Source of the DNA: an uncultured Alistipes sp.
GTDB taxonomy: Bacteria; Bacteroidota; Bacteroidia; Bacteroidales; Rikenellaceae
NCBI GenBank assembly: GCA_947573795.1
Contig: CANPHE010000007.1
Location: 1-64,000, forward strand
Length of the DNA stretch: 64,000 nt
Reading direction: 5' to 3'
Shown: one piece after another, positions 26,136-35,476 of the stretch
How positions within the stretch are numbered: position 1 is the first letter of the stretch
Layout of the letters: each line of letters starts with the position of its first letter
Notes under the pieces: generated by a model
Told to the model about the DNA's origin: nothing
Databases searched by the model: none
What the model saw: the letters and a program-made list of their open reading frames with translations, nothing else
Made by a program: the position numbers and the translations under genes

Positions 26136-26919
26136 CGACGAGGCGCTGCGCGAGACGCTCGAATGGTTGTACGACCGCTACGATCGTCCCGAGTTCATCG
26201 ACGACGATCCGATCGCCGTTCCCCACCGTTACACCGCGCGTGCCGATCGCGAAATCGCCGGATTTCTCTCGGCGACGATCGCCTGGGGCAACCGACGTTC
26301 GATCGTTCGTAATGGCCATCGCATGATGCTCTGCATGGACGATGCCCCCGCCGATTTCGTGCGCAATGCTTCGGAGCGGGAGTTGCAACGGCTGGATGCG
26401 TTCGTGCACCGGACTTTCAACGGCGGTGATCTGCGCGACTTCGTGCTGGCCCTGCGCCGCCTGGAACGGATGTACGGCGGGTTGGGCAACTTCTTCGAGG
26501 AGCGCTATGTCGCAACGCAGAGCCTTCCGCAGGTTTTGGCCGAGTTCCGACAGGAGTTTTTCGCTGCGGAGCACGCTCTGCGATGCGAAAAGCATCTTTC
26601 GTCGGTGGAGAAGGGTGCGGCGTGCAAACGGCTTTGCATGTACCTGCGCTGGATGGTTCGTCGCGATCCCCGCGGCGTGGATTTCGGCCTTTGGACGCGG
26701 ATTCCGACCGCGGCGCTTCGGCTGCCGCTCGATGTGCATACGGGGCGTGTAGGGCGTGATCTGGGACTCTTGGCGCGCCGTCAGAACGATTGGCGGGCCG
26801 TCGAGGAGATTACCACGTCGCTTCGACGTTTCGATGCGCAGGACCCCGTGCGGTTCGACTTCGCGCTGTTCGGGCTCGGGGTTCAGGGAGGCTTGCCCGG
26901 GAGCGGGAAATCTTTCTGA
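26119..26919 (+). CDS. TIGR02757 (DUF2400) family protein
   Basis: 266 aa. Recognised by [35 protein letters not shown] and [16 protein letters not shown]. The fold resembles helix-hairpin-helix DNA glycosylases, and the family is widespread in Bacteroidetes, but its function is not established. It overlaps lolD by 17 nt and is the last gene of the operon. Confidence 0.92.
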   Translation: MGLSSDDEALRETLEWLYDRYDRPEFIDDDPIAVPHRYTARADREIAGFLSATIAWGNRRSIVRNGHRMMLCMDDAPADFVRNASERELQRLDAFVHRTFNGGDLRDFVLALRRLERMYGGLGNFFEERYVATQSLPQVLAEFRQEFFAAEHALRCEKHLSSVEKGAACKRLCMYLRWMVRRDPRGVDFGLWTRIPTAALRLPLDVHTGRVGRDLGLLARRQNDWRAVEEITTSLRRFDAQDPVRFDFALFGLGVQGGLPGSGKSF

Positions 26920-27027
26920 TCGATCTTCTTCGGCGGTAGTAACGGCCGTGCTAAGAGCATGAGCCGCAGAACGTGACAAGACAAAGCCTTGTAATGCCGA
27001 TCCTAAAATCTGCTAAGAGTCGATCGG

Positions 27028-27059
27028 TTTGTATTTTCCCGATATTCGAGGTATTTTTG
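27028..27059 (+). promoter_or_regulatory. Promoter of trmN6
   Basis: TTTG, exactly 20 nt, TATTTTTG, 25 nt from the predicted start to the GTG codon. Confidence 0.85.
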
Positions 27060-27087
27060 TACGAAGAAAATCCTTAATTGATTCATC

Positions 27088-27804
27088 GTGTTCCGTTTCA
27101 AACGATTCTCGATCCGTCAGGACCGCTGCCCGATGAAGGTCGGGACCGACGGGGTTTTGCTGGGTGCCTGGGTCGAAATCCGGTCCGGAGTGCGTCGCAT
27201 CCTCGATATCGGTTCCGGCACGGGATTGATCGCACTGATGCTCGCCCAGCGTACGGCGGAGTGGGCCGAGGAGGTTCGTATCGTAGGCGTCGATGTCGAC
27301 GACGTGTCGCAGGCCCGCGAGAATGCCGACGCTTCGCCGTGGAGCGGTAGGGTAGCCTTCGAGCAGTGTCCCGTGCAGCGTTTCGAGCCGGAAGCGGCGT
27401 TCGATCTGATCGTTTCCAATCCGCCTTTCTTCGTCGATTCGCTCACCTGCCCCGATGCGGGACGTACGCAGGCGCGACATGCCGTAACGCTCCCTTTCGA
27501 GGAGTTGTGCGATGCCGTCGTGCGGCTGCTCGCCCCCGGAGGCCGTTTCGCTGCGGTTCTGCCCGTGACCGAGGCGGCTCGGTTCCGGTCGATCTGCCGC
27601 GGACGGTTGCGGCTCGTGCGCAGTACCGAGGTGCGGACGACGCCCCGCCACCCGGCCAAACGCCTGCTCATGGAGTTCGCGGCGGCCGATGAGAACGCTG
27701 TTGGGGATCCGATTTCGACGTCGCTCACCATCGGCACGGGCGAGCACGAGTGCTATACCCCCGAGTATCGTGCTTTGACGCGCGATTTCTACCTGAAATT
27801 TTGA
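27088..27804 (+). CDS. trmN6: tRNA1(Val) (adenine(37)-N6)-methyltransferase
   Basis: 238 aa, the YfiC/TrmN6 family. SAM-binding motif ILDIGSGTGLIALML, catalytic NPPFF, and the family's N-terminal FRFKRFSIRQDRCPMKVGTDG. The start is a GTG: an in-frame TGA three codons upstream rules out any earlier start. Methylates N6 of A37 in tRNA1(Val). Monocistronic with its own promoter, but the next promoter overlaps its 3' end. Confidence 0.93.
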   Translation: MFRFKRFSIRQDRCPMKVGTDGVLLGAWVEIRSGVRRILDIGSGTGLIALMLAQRTAEWAEEVRIVGVDVDDVSQARENADASPWSGRVAFEQCPVQRFEPEAAFDLIVSNPPFFVDSLTCPDAGRTQARHAVTLPFEELCDAVVRLLAPGGRFAAVLPVTEAARFRSICRGRLRLVRSTEVRTTPRHPAKRLLMEFAAADENAVGDPISTSLTIGTGEHECYTPEYRALTRDFYLKF

Positions 27805-27831
27805 CGAAACACCGAAAATGATTTATATTTG
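27801..27831 (+). promoter_or_regulatory. Promoter of the DUF4831-AlkD operon
   Basis: TTG, exactly 20 nt, TATATTTG. The TTG lies within the codons at the end of trmN6. Confidence 0.8.
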
Positions 27832-27855
27832 CATCTGAGGATAAACAATCGGCTT

Positions 27856-28752
27856 ATGAAAATCAGACTTACGGCTTTCGCGCTGCTGTTCAGCGGTGCC
27901 CTGGCAGCTCAGAATCCCTATATCGCCGTCGAAGGCGCTGTCGAAACCGCCGGCGGAATCGTCGTCTCGCTTCCGCAGACGATCCTGGCCGTGGACCTTA
28001 CGGTCGAACGCGACATGACCCTGTGCGGTCCCTATGCGCGTTATGCGCAGAAGTTCCTCGGGGTGCGTGCTCCGCTCAACGACAAGACGGTTTGGACCGT
28101 TACGGATGCGAAGATCGGATTGCTCGACGGAGATACCTATCTCGATGCCGGAACTCGGGTTCCCGCCGAGAGCCGTCAGCTTTCGCATGCGGACGGCGGC
28201 GAGGAGTTCGCGCGTTTGCAACCCGACAAGATGGCGATGGTTACCCCGTCGCTGGAGGATGCGGCGCGCGCTGCGGCCAACCAGATTTTTTCGCTGCGTC
28301 GTCATCGCCTCGAACTCATCACGGGCGAAGCCGGAGAGAATGTTTTCGGCGAAGGGCTCGCCGCTGCGCTGAAGGAGATCGAACGCCAGGAGCAGAGTTA
28401 TTTGGAACTTTTCCTCGGCAAGCGGACCGTTTCGACCGAGACGCGCCGCTATGTCGTTTGTCCCCAGTCGGATAAAAAACAGTATATCGTTAGCCGTTTC
28501 AGTGCTTCCGCCGGATTGCTTCCCGAGAACGATCTCTCGGGCGATATGGTGATTCTTCAGATCGATCCGTCGGGGGCCGACCTGGCATCGGGTCTGGAAG
28601 CCTCCGCCAAAGAGACTTCGGTGGTGAAATGCCGTGTAGCCGATCCCTCGACTTGCACCGTGATTGCGGGCGGTCGTGAATTCGGCCGTGCCGTGCTGCC
28701 ACTCTACGAGTTCGGCCGTACGATGAATGTCGCATTGCCGCGTCGCAAATAA
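27856..28752 (+). CDS. DUF4831 family secreted protein
   Basis: 298 aa. Signal peptide (RLTAFALLFSGALAAQ), then a long beta-rich domain; typical DUF4831 sequences include MAMVTPSLEDAARAAANQIF and RRHRLELITGEAGENVFGEG. No cysteine lipobox, so it is probably a soluble periplasmic protein. Function unknown in the family. Start at ATG 27856 (MKIRLTAF), 21 nt after the predicted transcript start. Stop and the next start share one base (TAATG). Confidence 0.85.
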   Translation: MKIRLTAFALLFSGALAAQNPYIAVEGAVETAGGIVVSLPQTILAVDLTVERDMTLCGPYARYAQKFLGVRAPLNDKTVWTVTDAKIGLLDGDTYLDAGTRVPAESRQLSHADGGEEFARLQPDKMAMVTPSLEDAARAAANQIFSLRRHRLELITGEAGENVFGEGLAAALKEIERQEQSYLELFLGKRTVSTETRRYVVCPQSDKKQYIVSRFSASAGLLPENDLSGDMVILQIDPSGADLASGLEASAKETSVVKCRVADPSTCTVIAGGREFGRAVLPLYEFGRTMNVALPRRK

Positions 28753-29516
28753 TGTCGGATCGCACATCGCGTATGGTGGCGCTCCTGGGGCGCATGCGTC
28801 GGGAGCGTAACGGAGCCGTGGCGGATGCGATGGCTCCCTACGGTGCAGCCTATGGGCTCAACTACGGCGTCAGTTTGCCGACCGTGCGGTCGATCGCCCG
28901 CGCCGAAGGGTGCGATCCTGTTTTCGCACGCCTGCTTTATCGTCAGGACGTGCGCGAATTGCGCCTTGCGGCGCTGCATATCGCCGATCCGGCGGCGGTT
29001 ACTGCGGCGGATGCCGATACGTGGGCTGCGGGAATCGTCAATTCGGAAGTCGCCGAGGAGGCGGCTTTCGCACTGTTGAGCCGAATGCCGGCGCTGCCCG
29101 CCTTTTTTGCGCTTTGGGGCGCTTCGTCGAATCCTTTGCTGCAATATGCCGTTTTGTTGGCTGCCGCTCGCAGCGAGGCGACTCCCGCTGCTTGGGCGGT
29201 CGATGCCGTGGAGATCGTGCGGCGCAATGCGATGGCTTCAGCGGTCGGGGAGCGGACGACGGCCGGTCGTCGGGAGGCGACGGGCGATTCGGGCTCTTGC
29301 GGAGTCGAGACACCGGTTGCAGCCGGGCCGACGATCGATTCGCGAGCCGTCCGGTTGACGGCGCAGGGCGCAGTGGCGTTGCTGGCTGCTTTGGGCGGCC
29401 GCAGCGCTGCGGATCGCGAAGCCGTACGCCGGGCAGTCGACACCTTGGGCGACCTTCCGGCCGAAGTCTATGTCCGCGAAGAACTCGCCTGGCGGATAGC
29501 GGAAAGCGACCGATGA
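28752..29516 (+). CDS. DNA alkylation repair (AlkD-like) HEAT-repeat protein
   Basis: 254 aa, all-helical with HEAT-like repeats. The N-terminal AYGLNYGVSLPTVRSIARAE and LYRQDVRELRLAALHIADPA are typical of AlkD-like DNA glycosylases, which remove bulky alkylated bases. A Gly/Thr-rich insert at about residues 160-185 looks disordered. The catalytic aspartate and tryptophans of characterised AlkD could not be placed with certainty, so activity is inferred. Coupled to the DUF4831 gene by TAATG. Confidence 0.78.
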   Translation: MSDRTSRMVALLGRMRRERNGAVADAMAPYGAAYGLNYGVSLPTVRSIARAEGCDPVFARLLYRQDVRELRLAALHIADPAAVTAADADTWAAGIVNSEVAEEAAFALLSRMPALPAFFALWGASSNPLLQYAVLLAAARSEATPAAWAVDAVEIVRRNAMASAVGERTTAGRREATGDSGSCGVETPVAAGPTIDSRAVRLTAQGAVALLAALGGRSAADREAVRRAVDTLGDLPAEVYVREELAWRIAESDR

Positions 29517-29525
29517 AAAGTTAAC

Positions 29526-29553
29526 GGTGAAAAATCTTTGGCGGGATTTCACC
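29526..29553. terminator. Possible hairpin between convergent alkD-like and thioredoxin genes
   Basis: GGTGAAA and TTTCACC, 14 nt apart. The stem is short and lacks a T-tract on either side. Confidence 0.35.
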
Positions 29554-29606
29554 TCGCCGGCTGCGGTTCGCTCGGACCTTGTTGCCGCAGACCATCGAAA
29601 TCTTCC

Positions 29607-29948
29607 TTATCGCAACTCCTCCGGTTGGCGTCGCTCCAGGCGTTCCAACTTTTCGAGCGCCTGTACCAGATGCTCGTAGCTTACCCGTCCGCTTTGGCGC
29701 CACAGGACCTCTCCGCGGCGGAAAAATATCAGGGTCGGGACCGACATGATGTTGTAACGGCGGATGATTTCGGTCAGGTTGCGGTCGTCGATATCGATCT
29801 TGTAAACGTCTACGCGGCCGTTCATCTGCTCGCGGAACTTGTCGATTACCGGGTGCATGGCCTGGCAGGGACCGCACCAGGTCGCGAAAAAATCTACGAA
29901 AGTCAGCGCATCGCGCCAGATGATTTTGTCGAAGTCTGTCATAATCAT
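29607..29948 (-). CDS. Thioredoxin-family protein
   Basis: 113 aa (or 111 from the second Met). Active site FFATWCGPCQAMHPV, then YKIDIDDRNLTEIIRRYNIM and the cis-proline SVPTLIFF. No signal peptide, so it is cytosolic. It is the last gene of the long minus-strand run starting at 37.5 kb, 46 nt after the epimerase gene. The catalytic pair is intact; physiological partners are unknown. Confidence 0.93.
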   Translation of the reverse strand: MIMTDFDKIIWRDALTFVDFFATWCGPCQAMHPVIDKFREQMNGRVDVYKIDIDDRNLTEIIRRYNIMSVPTLIFFRRGEVLWRQSGRVSYEHLVQALEKLERLERRQPEELR

Positions 29949-29994
29949 GGTGTATTTGGCGATTGAAGTATTCGGCGTGACGGGATGCTGCGCA

Positions 29995-30960
29995 TCAGTT
30001 CATCTCCGCCCAGGTGATTCCGGTATATTGTTTCTCAGTGAGCGTCTGTTCGGCGTATGCGATCGTGCGGCGCAGCCCTTCGAGCAGCGGGGTGCGCGGT
30101 TGCCATCCCAATTCCCGCTGTGCGGCCGTAATGTCGGGCATTCGCCGACGTGCATCGTCGGTGCGGGCTTTGTCGTGTACGATTTGCGAGCGGCTGCCGG
30201 TCAGTGCGACGATCTTTTCGGCCAAAGCACGTATGGCGACTTCGTGGTTGCTGCCGAAGGCGTACGTGCGGGTCGTCTCGGTCGGAGGTGCCTCCATCAG
30301 GCGGACGAGCCCGTCTACGATGTCCTCCACCCAGCAGAAGGTGCGCAGTTGATCGCCGTTGCCGTTCACGTGGATATCACGGTTCTGAAGCGCTGCGACG
30401 ATCATCTTCATCACCACGCGCTGATCCATCATGTCGGCGCCGCTGCCGTAGGTGTTGTAGATGCGGGCTATGCGGGTGTCGGTGCCGTATTCGGCGTGAT
30501 AGGCGCGGTGCAGGGCTTCGGCGGCACGTTTGCCTTCGCAGAGGATATGATGCGTCGAATCGTCCGGCATACTTTCGGGCGGGGCGTTGCGAGCCGTGCC
30601 GTACAAGGCGCCCGACGAGGCGAAAAGCACCCGGGCATGTTCCGCACGGGCGGTATCCAGGGCGTTGATCGATCCCAGGATGCTGACTTTGAGCGTGTCG
30701 ACCGGCAGCGCTTTGTTGTAGCGCACCATCGACGGCGAGGTCAGGTTGTAAATCCGTTCGCAGCGGATGCCGAAGGTGTTGGTGATGTTGTGGTGGACAT
30801 ATCGGAACGCCGGGTGTTGCAAAACGTTGCGCAACAGCGGCGAGTTGGCCGCATCGCGGACGTCCACGCAGAAAACTTCGTGCCCCTCGTCCAGCAGACG
30901 CAGACACAGGTGTGTGCCGATAAACCCCACACCGCCCAGTACGACGATTCTTTTTTGCAT
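29995..30960 (-). CDS. NAD-dependent epimerase/dehydratase-like protein, catalytic Tyr missing
   Basis: 321 aa, extended SDR closest to UDP-glucuronate decarboxylase-type proteins. NAD motif VVLGGVGFIGTHL, then DVRD, LFASSGALYG and ARIYNTYG. Where these enzymes have YDEGKR, this protein has LCEGKR, so the Tyr of YxxxK is replaced by Leu while the Lys remains. It may bind nucleotide sugar without normal catalysis or use another residue. Start at ATG 30960, 33 nt after radA. No glycan genes are adjacent. Confidence 0.82.
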   Translation of the reverse strand: MQKRIVVLGGVGFIGTHLCLRLLDEGHEVFCVDVRDAANSPLLRNVLQHPAFRYVHHNITNTFGIRCERIYNLTSPSMVRYNKALPVDTLKVSILGSINALDTARAEHARVLFASSGALYGTARNAPPESMPDDSTHHILCEGKRAAEALHRAYHAEYGTDTRIARIYNTYGSGADMMDQRVVMKMIVAALQNRDIHVNGNGDQLRTFCWVEDIVDGLVRLMEAPPTETTRTYAFGSNHEVAIRALAEKIVALTGSRSQIVHDKARTDDARRRMPDITAAQRELGWQPRTPLLEGLRRTIAYAEQTLTEKQYTGITWAEMN

Positions 30961-30993
30961 CTTTAGCTCCTTTACCCGGAGCCAAAGCAAAAT

Positions 30994-32364
30994 CTATTCC
31001 ACAAAGAGCGCTCGCGGGAGCTCGGTGATGCTGTTTATGCCGACGATCTCGATACCCTCGGGACGTTTGCTCCCTTTGGGCAGGTAGCCCGATACGATGA
31101 TGCGCCGAAATCCGAGGCGTGCGGCCTCGCTGATGCGTTGCTCGGTGCGGGGGGCGGGGCGTATCTCGCCCGAAAGTCCGATCTCACCGGCGCAGCAGAT
31201 GCCCTCGCCTACGGGGCGGTCGTAGTAGGACGATACGACCGCCGCGACGACCGAGAGGTCCAATCCCGGGTCGGCGACCTTGAAGCCTCCCGCGAAGTTG
31301 AGAAAGACATCCTTCTGGAACATCTTGAGTCCGAGGCGTTTCTCCACGACGGCCAGCAGCATGCTCATGCGCTTGGCGTCGAATCCCGTCGCCGTGCGTT
31401 GCGGCGTGCCGTATGCGGCACCGCTCACCAAGGCCTGGACCTCGATCAGATAGGGCCGCACGCCGTCCGCCGCCGCACCTACGGCGATGCCGCTCAACGG
31501 CTCCTCGTAGTGGGTCAAGAGGATTTCCGACGGATTGTCAACGCCGCGTAGGCCCGATTCCAACATCTCGAACACGCCGATCTCGAACGTCGCGCCGAAA
31601 CGGTTCTTGTTGCCGCGCAGGATGCGGTAGATGTTGTTGCTGTCGCCCTCGAACTGAAGCACCACATCGACGATGTGTTCCAGGATTTTGGGGCCGGCGA
31701 TGGTGCCGTCTTTGGTGATGTGGCCGATGATGAAGATCGACGTGCCGGTCGATTTGGCGTATTTGAGCAGTGTCGCGGCGCATTCGCGGATCTGCGAGAC
31801 GCTGCCGGCCGACGACTCGATCAGCTCGGTGTAGATGGTCTGTATCGAGTCGATCACCACCACGTCGGGCTGTTGTTCGGTGATCTGCGCCACGATATTC
31901 TCCAGCAGGGTTTCGGGATAGACCAGACATTCGTCGTTGCCGATGCCGATGCGTGCTGCGCGCATCTTGATCTGCTCGGCCGACTCCTCGCCCGAGACGT
32001 AGAGCGTTCGCAATCCGTTCGCCGCCAGGGCGATCTGCAACGAGAGGGTCGATTTGCCGATTCCCGGTTCGCCTCCGAGCAGGATGAGCGATCCGGGCAC
32101 GAGACCTCCGCCCAATACGCGGTTGACCTCGCGGTTGCCGATATCGATCCTGCGGCGGTCGCTTTCGCGAATGTCGCGCACCCGCTGAGGCCGACTCGCA
32201 GGCATGCCTCCGGCTACGAGGGCCGGAACCGATCCGCCGCTCTCTTTGGCGATGATTTCCTCGGTGAAGGAGTTCCATTCACCGCATGCGGGGCATTTAC
32301 CCAGCCATTTCGGGGCTTCGAATCCGCAGTTCTTGCAGAAATAGGCTTTCTTGACCTTGGCCAT
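30994..32364 (-). CDS. radA: DNA repair protein RadA
   Basis: 456 aa. N-terminal C4 zinc finger (CKNCGFEAPKWLGKCPACGEW), RecA-like ATPase with GGEPGIGKST and VVIDSIQTIY, the KNRFG motif (GNKNRFGATFEIG), and a C-terminal Lon-like domain. It promotes branch migration during recombination. One base separates its ATG from the stop of the upstream lipoprotein gene. Confidence 0.97.
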   Translation of the reverse strand: MAKVKKAYFCKNCGFEAPKWLGKCPACGEWNSFTEEIIAKESGGSVPALVAGGMPASRPQRVRDIRESDRRRIDIGNREVNRVLGGGLVPGSLILLGGEPGIGKSTLSLQIALAANGLRTLYVSGEESAEQIKMRAARIGIGNDECLVYPETLLENIVAQITEQQPDVVVIDSIQTIYTELIESSAGSVSQIRECAATLLKYAKSTGTSIFIIGHITKDGTIAGPKILEHIVDVVLQFEGDSNNIYRILRGNKNRFGATFEIGVFEMLESGLRGVDNPSEILLTHYEEPLSGIAVGAAADGVRPYLIEVQALVSGAAYGTPQRTATGFDAKRMSMLLAVVEKRLGLKMFQKDVFLNFAGGFKVADPGLDLSVVAAVVSSYYDRPVGEGICCAGEIGLSGEIRPAPRTEQRISEAARLGFRRIIVSGYLPKGSKRPEGIEIVGINSITELPRALFVE

Positions 32365-32365
32365 A

Positions 32366-32968
32366 TCAATAGGGATGCGAGGTGTATTCGATGCGTTCGA
32401 CGCGCTGGATCATGTGGTTGGGGTAGAGCCTCTGGAACTGCTCTGTGAGGTCGGCGCGGAACTGGGTAAGCGACGTCGTTCCATAGCGGTAGGAGGCTAC
32501 GGAAAGCGTATAACTGCGGTCCGGAAGGTGGAGGTAGAGCGTCGATGCTTCGGGCGTTCGGGAGAATGCGCCCGCGAGAGGCTCCTCGCCGGCTGACGGC
32601 CGTACGGTCAGAAATCCGGTGTCGAAATGCTTGTATTCGAGACTGTAACTGCCGCCTACCTTTACGGGAGCTTCCGCTAAAACCTGCTCCTGGATAAGCG
32701 CTGTGATGGAAGGTCCCGGCGTGTCGTCGCCGGGAGCGTCGGGACCTTCCTCTTCGTCGGGCGTCGGGTCGGCTTCGTCCCCTCCCTCCGTATTCTTCGT
32801 GCCGGGATTCGCCGGCTTCAGGGGCGTGGCGGCTTGGAAGGTCACGTTGACCTCCATGCGCACGACGTCGTAAGTCGTGGTGTAGAAGACTTCGGATTTC
32901 TCGTCGCAGGCGGCCAGCAGGCAGACGAGCAGCATTCCGAGCAAACAACGGTGCAGTCGTTTTATCAT
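32366..32968 (-). CDS. Hypothetical lipoprotein with an acidic linker
   Basis: 200 aa. Signal peptide with lipobox (LLVCLLAAC), a beta-rich start (VFYTTTYDVVRMEVNVTFQ), then an acidic low-complexity stretch (GGDEADPTPDEEEGPDAPGD) at about residues 65-95, and a second beta-rich half. No family recognised. Start at ATG 32968, overlapping the LUD gene stop as ATGA. Confidence 0.8.
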   Translation of the reverse strand: MIKRLHRCLLGMLLVCLLAACDEKSEVFYTTTYDVVRMEVNVTFQAATPLKPANPGTKNTEGGDEADPTPDEEEGPDAPGDDTPGPSITALIQEQVLAEAPVKVGGSYSLEYKHFDTGFLTVRPSAGEEPLAGAFSRTPEASTLYLHLPDRSYTLSVASYRYGTTSLTQFRADLTEQFQRLYPNHMIQRVERIEYTSHPY

Positions 32969-33591
32969 AATCCCAAATTCTGATCGATCAATACTATCTT
33001 GATGCGTCCGGCGGGTTGGCAGCGGAGCATCTCCAGGCGCGTGTTGCACAGCCGGTCGGGCGAGTCGCAGTCGGCGCACCGGCCCGTATGGATGCAGGGC
33101 GTGCGGAACTCCGGGTGCTGCGCGGCGTTTTGGGGAGCTGCGATTTCGCGGATACGCTCCTCGGCGGCGGTCCGGTCCGCAACGATCTTGTTACGTCCCG
33201 CGACGAGAATCACCTTGCGGGGCCCGAAGGCGAGCGGTGCGATGCGGTTGCCCGTTTTGTCGGTCCAGTGGAGCGAGCCTTCGAGCGTCAGGGCATTGAT
33301 TCCCGTGACGAAAAGGTCCGAAAGCAGCGCTTGACGTCGTATTTCCATGCGCTCGTTGCGCGGTAGCGCAGCGTCGAAACCGTCTAAGAGCGTCGTGTCC
33401 TCCTGCGTACGGACCCACTCCAGGAATCCCGTTGCGCGCAGCGTCGCCGACTCGCCGAATCCCACTGTCCGGGGGTGCCGTTCGGCGACGGCCGCCTGCA
33501 ACGCCGCGAGTGCTTCGGCCGTATCGCGCACCGTTTCCACCTCGAACCGGTGGCGCCGCAATGCTTCGGCGCAAGCTTCCAGTATCTCCAT
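32965..33591 (-). CDS. LUD-domain protein (lactate-utilisation-like)
   Basis: 208 aa of the LutC/YkgG-like LUD family, with TVGFGESATLRATG, SDLFVTGINALTLEGSL and GPRKVILVAGRNKIV. The C-terminal CIHTGRCADCDSPDRLCN has four cysteines that could bind a metal. Classical lutAB partners are absent here, so lactate oxidation cannot be inferred. It lies 2 nt after the acetyltransferase gene in the envelope operon. Confidence 0.88.
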   Translation of the reverse strand: MEILEACAEALRRHRFEVETVRDTAEALAALQAAVAERHPRTVGFGESATLRATGFLEWVRTQEDTTLLDGFDAALPRNERMEIRRQALLSDLFVTGINALTLEGSLHWTDKTGNRIAPLAFGPRKVILVAGRNKIVADRTAAEERIREIAAPQNAAQHPEFRTPCIHTGRCADCDSPDRLCNTRLEMLRCQPAGRIKIVLIDQNLGL

Positions 33592-33593
33592 CG

Positions 33594-34145
33594 TTACTTC
33601 AGTTGGCGTTTTATAACAGCCGGATTTCCTGCGGCCAGCACATCGTCAGGGAGGTCGCGCGTGACGACGCTCCCCGCCGCGACGATCGTTCGGTCGCCGA
33701 TCCGCACTCCCGGACATACGGTCACGTTGCCGCCCAGCCAGCAGTCCGCGCCGATCTCGATGCGCAAGGCCCGTTCCTCGGGTTTGCGGCGTTCGAGGTA
33801 GTCGGTCGGGTGCTGCGGCGTGTAGAACTTGCAGTCGGGGCCGATCTTCGTGCGGGCACCGATTCGGATGCCGCCGCCGTCGAGCATCGTGCAGCGGGCG
33901 TTGACGAAGACCCCTTCGCCGAGCTCCACGGCCGTTCCGTGTTCGCAGTAGAAGGGCGGTACGACCATTGCGCTGCCGGCTGCGCGGGGGAGCAGCTCGG
34001 CGAGTGCTTCGCCATATGCCGCCTCGCCCGGGCGCGTCGCATTGAAGCGGTCGAGCCGTTCGCGGCCGCGACGGCAACTCTCCAGTATCCCGGCGTCCGT
34101 GAAGCAGTAGGGTGCCCCTGCGGCCATTTTTTCGAGTTCGGTCAT
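33594..34145 (-). CDS. Sugar O-acetyltransferase (Maa/LacA-like)
   Basis: 183 aa. An N-terminal maltose-acetyltransferase-type helical segment (EKMAAGAPYCFTDAGILE) precedes a left-handed beta-helix of hexapeptide repeats (GGIRIGARTKIGPDCKFYT, IEIGADCWLGGNVTVCPGV). The catalytic His in YTPQHPTD is present. Acetyl-CoA-dependent acetylation of a sugar is expected; acceptor unknown. Four nt after rseP. Confidence 0.92.
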   Translation of the reverse strand: MTELEKMAAGAPYCFTDAGILESCRRGRERLDRFNATRPGEAAYGEALAELLPRAAGSAMVVPPFYCEHGTAVELGEGVFVNARCTMLDGGGIRIGARTKIGPDCKFYTPQHPTDYLERRKPEERALRIEIGADCWLGGNVTVCPGVRIGDRTIVAAGSVVTRDLPDDVLAAGNPAVIKRQLK

Positions 34146-34149
34146 GCCC

Positions 34150-35466
34150 TTATTTCAGGAAAAACCGGTAAATATCGTTTCCGTTGACATAGAGCAACAG
34201 AGCCAGCAGGAAGATCATGCCGGCGTACTGCGCCCATTCCAACACCTTGTCGCTGACTTTGCGGCCCGTTACCATCTCCCAGAAGGTGAAGATCGCATGT
34301 CCTCCGTCGAGCCCCGGGATGGGCAGGATGTTCATGATCGCGAGGATGATCGACAGGAACGCCGCCGTCATCCAGAATCCCTGCCAGTTCCATTCGCCCG
34401 GGAAGATGCTGCCGATGGCGATGAATCCGCCCAACTCCTCGTAGAGCTTCGTCTTCGGTTTGGCGATCAGCTTCAATTGTTCCCAGTAGGAGGAGATCGT
34501 ATGCCCGGCTTTGCGCAGTCCGGCGGGAATCGCCTGGGCGAGGGTGTAGTGCTGCGTCCGCATGACGAACGGCGACAGTACCGTGACCCCGAGGGCACCT
34601 TCGGCCGATACGGGCAGTGTCATTTCGAGCAACATGTCTTCGTCGCGCAGCACGGTGAGGCGCACGGAGTCTCCGGCACGACTGCGGATATAGTTGCGGT
34701 AGGCGGTGTAGTCGGCGCCCCGCAGCGTGTCGATGCCGATCACCTCGTCGCCGTGTTGCAGCGCGGCGGCCGAAGCGGCAGCTACGCTGTCGATCAGGAA
34801 AGGCATGCGCGGTGCGATCATCCCTTCGTAACCCTTCTCGCGCCGCATGTCGATGAGTTTTTCGAGCGGAATCACGAGCGTCCTCCGTTCGCCGTTGCGC
34901 TCGATCTCCACCGTGCGGTCGCCGTCGGTGATGAGCAGGGCGTTGACGATCTTCGCGTAGTCGTCGATCTGCGCGCCGTCGATGCTCAGAATCCGGTCGC
35001 CGTCGCGGAATCCCAGCGTGTGACCCGCTTCGTTGAAGTTGTAACCCCAGCGGGCATCTTCGTTGGCGAAGTAGGAATCGCCCCACGTGTAGCAGATGCC
35101 GACGTAGATCGCTACGGCCAGAATGACATTCATCACCACGCCTGCGATCATCACCAGAAACCGCTGCCAGGCCGGTTTTGCGCGGAATTCGTCTTCCCGG
35201 ACCGGTTGTTTCATCTGCTCGGTGTCCATCGATTCGTCGATCATGCCGGCGATCTTCACATAGCCGCCCATCGGCAGCCAGCCGATGCCGTACTCCGTGT
35301 CGCCGCGCTTGAATTTGAAGAGCGAGAACCACGGGTCGAAGAAGATGTAGAATTTCTCGACACGGATGCCGAACACCCGCGCCATGAGGAAATGTCCCAG
35401 CTCGTGGATGCCGACCAGGATGGTGAAACAGAGGAAGAACTGAATGATTTTGATGAAGATTTCCAT
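34150..35466 (-). CDS. rseP: RIP site-2 metalloprotease RseP
   Basis: 438 aa. Zinc motif VGIHELGHFLMAR (HELGH) in the first membrane helix, periplasmic PDZ region, and the third zinc ligand in GLDGGHAIF. It cleaves membrane-anchored anti-sigma factors or signal-peptide remnants within the membrane. It follows dxr by 10 nt, a frequent dxr-rseP pairing. Confidence 0.97.
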   Translation of the reverse strand: MEIFIKIIQFFLCFTILVGIHELGHFLMARVFGIRVEKFYIFFDPWFSLFKFKRGDTEYGIGWLPMGGYVKIAGMIDESMDTEQMKQPVREDEFRAKPAWQRFLVMIAGVVMNVILAVAIYVGICYTWGDSYFANEDARWGYNFNEAGHTLGFRDGDRILSIDGAQIDDYAKIVNALLITDGDRTVEIERNGERRTLVIPLEKLIDMRREKGYEGMIAPRMPFLIDSVAAASAAALQHGDEVIGIDTLRGADYTAYRNYIRSRAGDSVRLTVLRDEDMLLEMTLPVSAEGALGVTVLSPFVMRTQHYTLAQAIPAGLRKAGHTISSYWEQLKLIAKPKTKLYEELGGFIAIGSIFPGEWNWQGFWMTAAFLSIILAIMNILPIPGLDGGHAIFTFWEMVTGRKVSDKVLEWAQYAGMIFLLALLLYVNGNDIYRFFLK

Positions 35467-35476
35467 ATTTCGTCGT

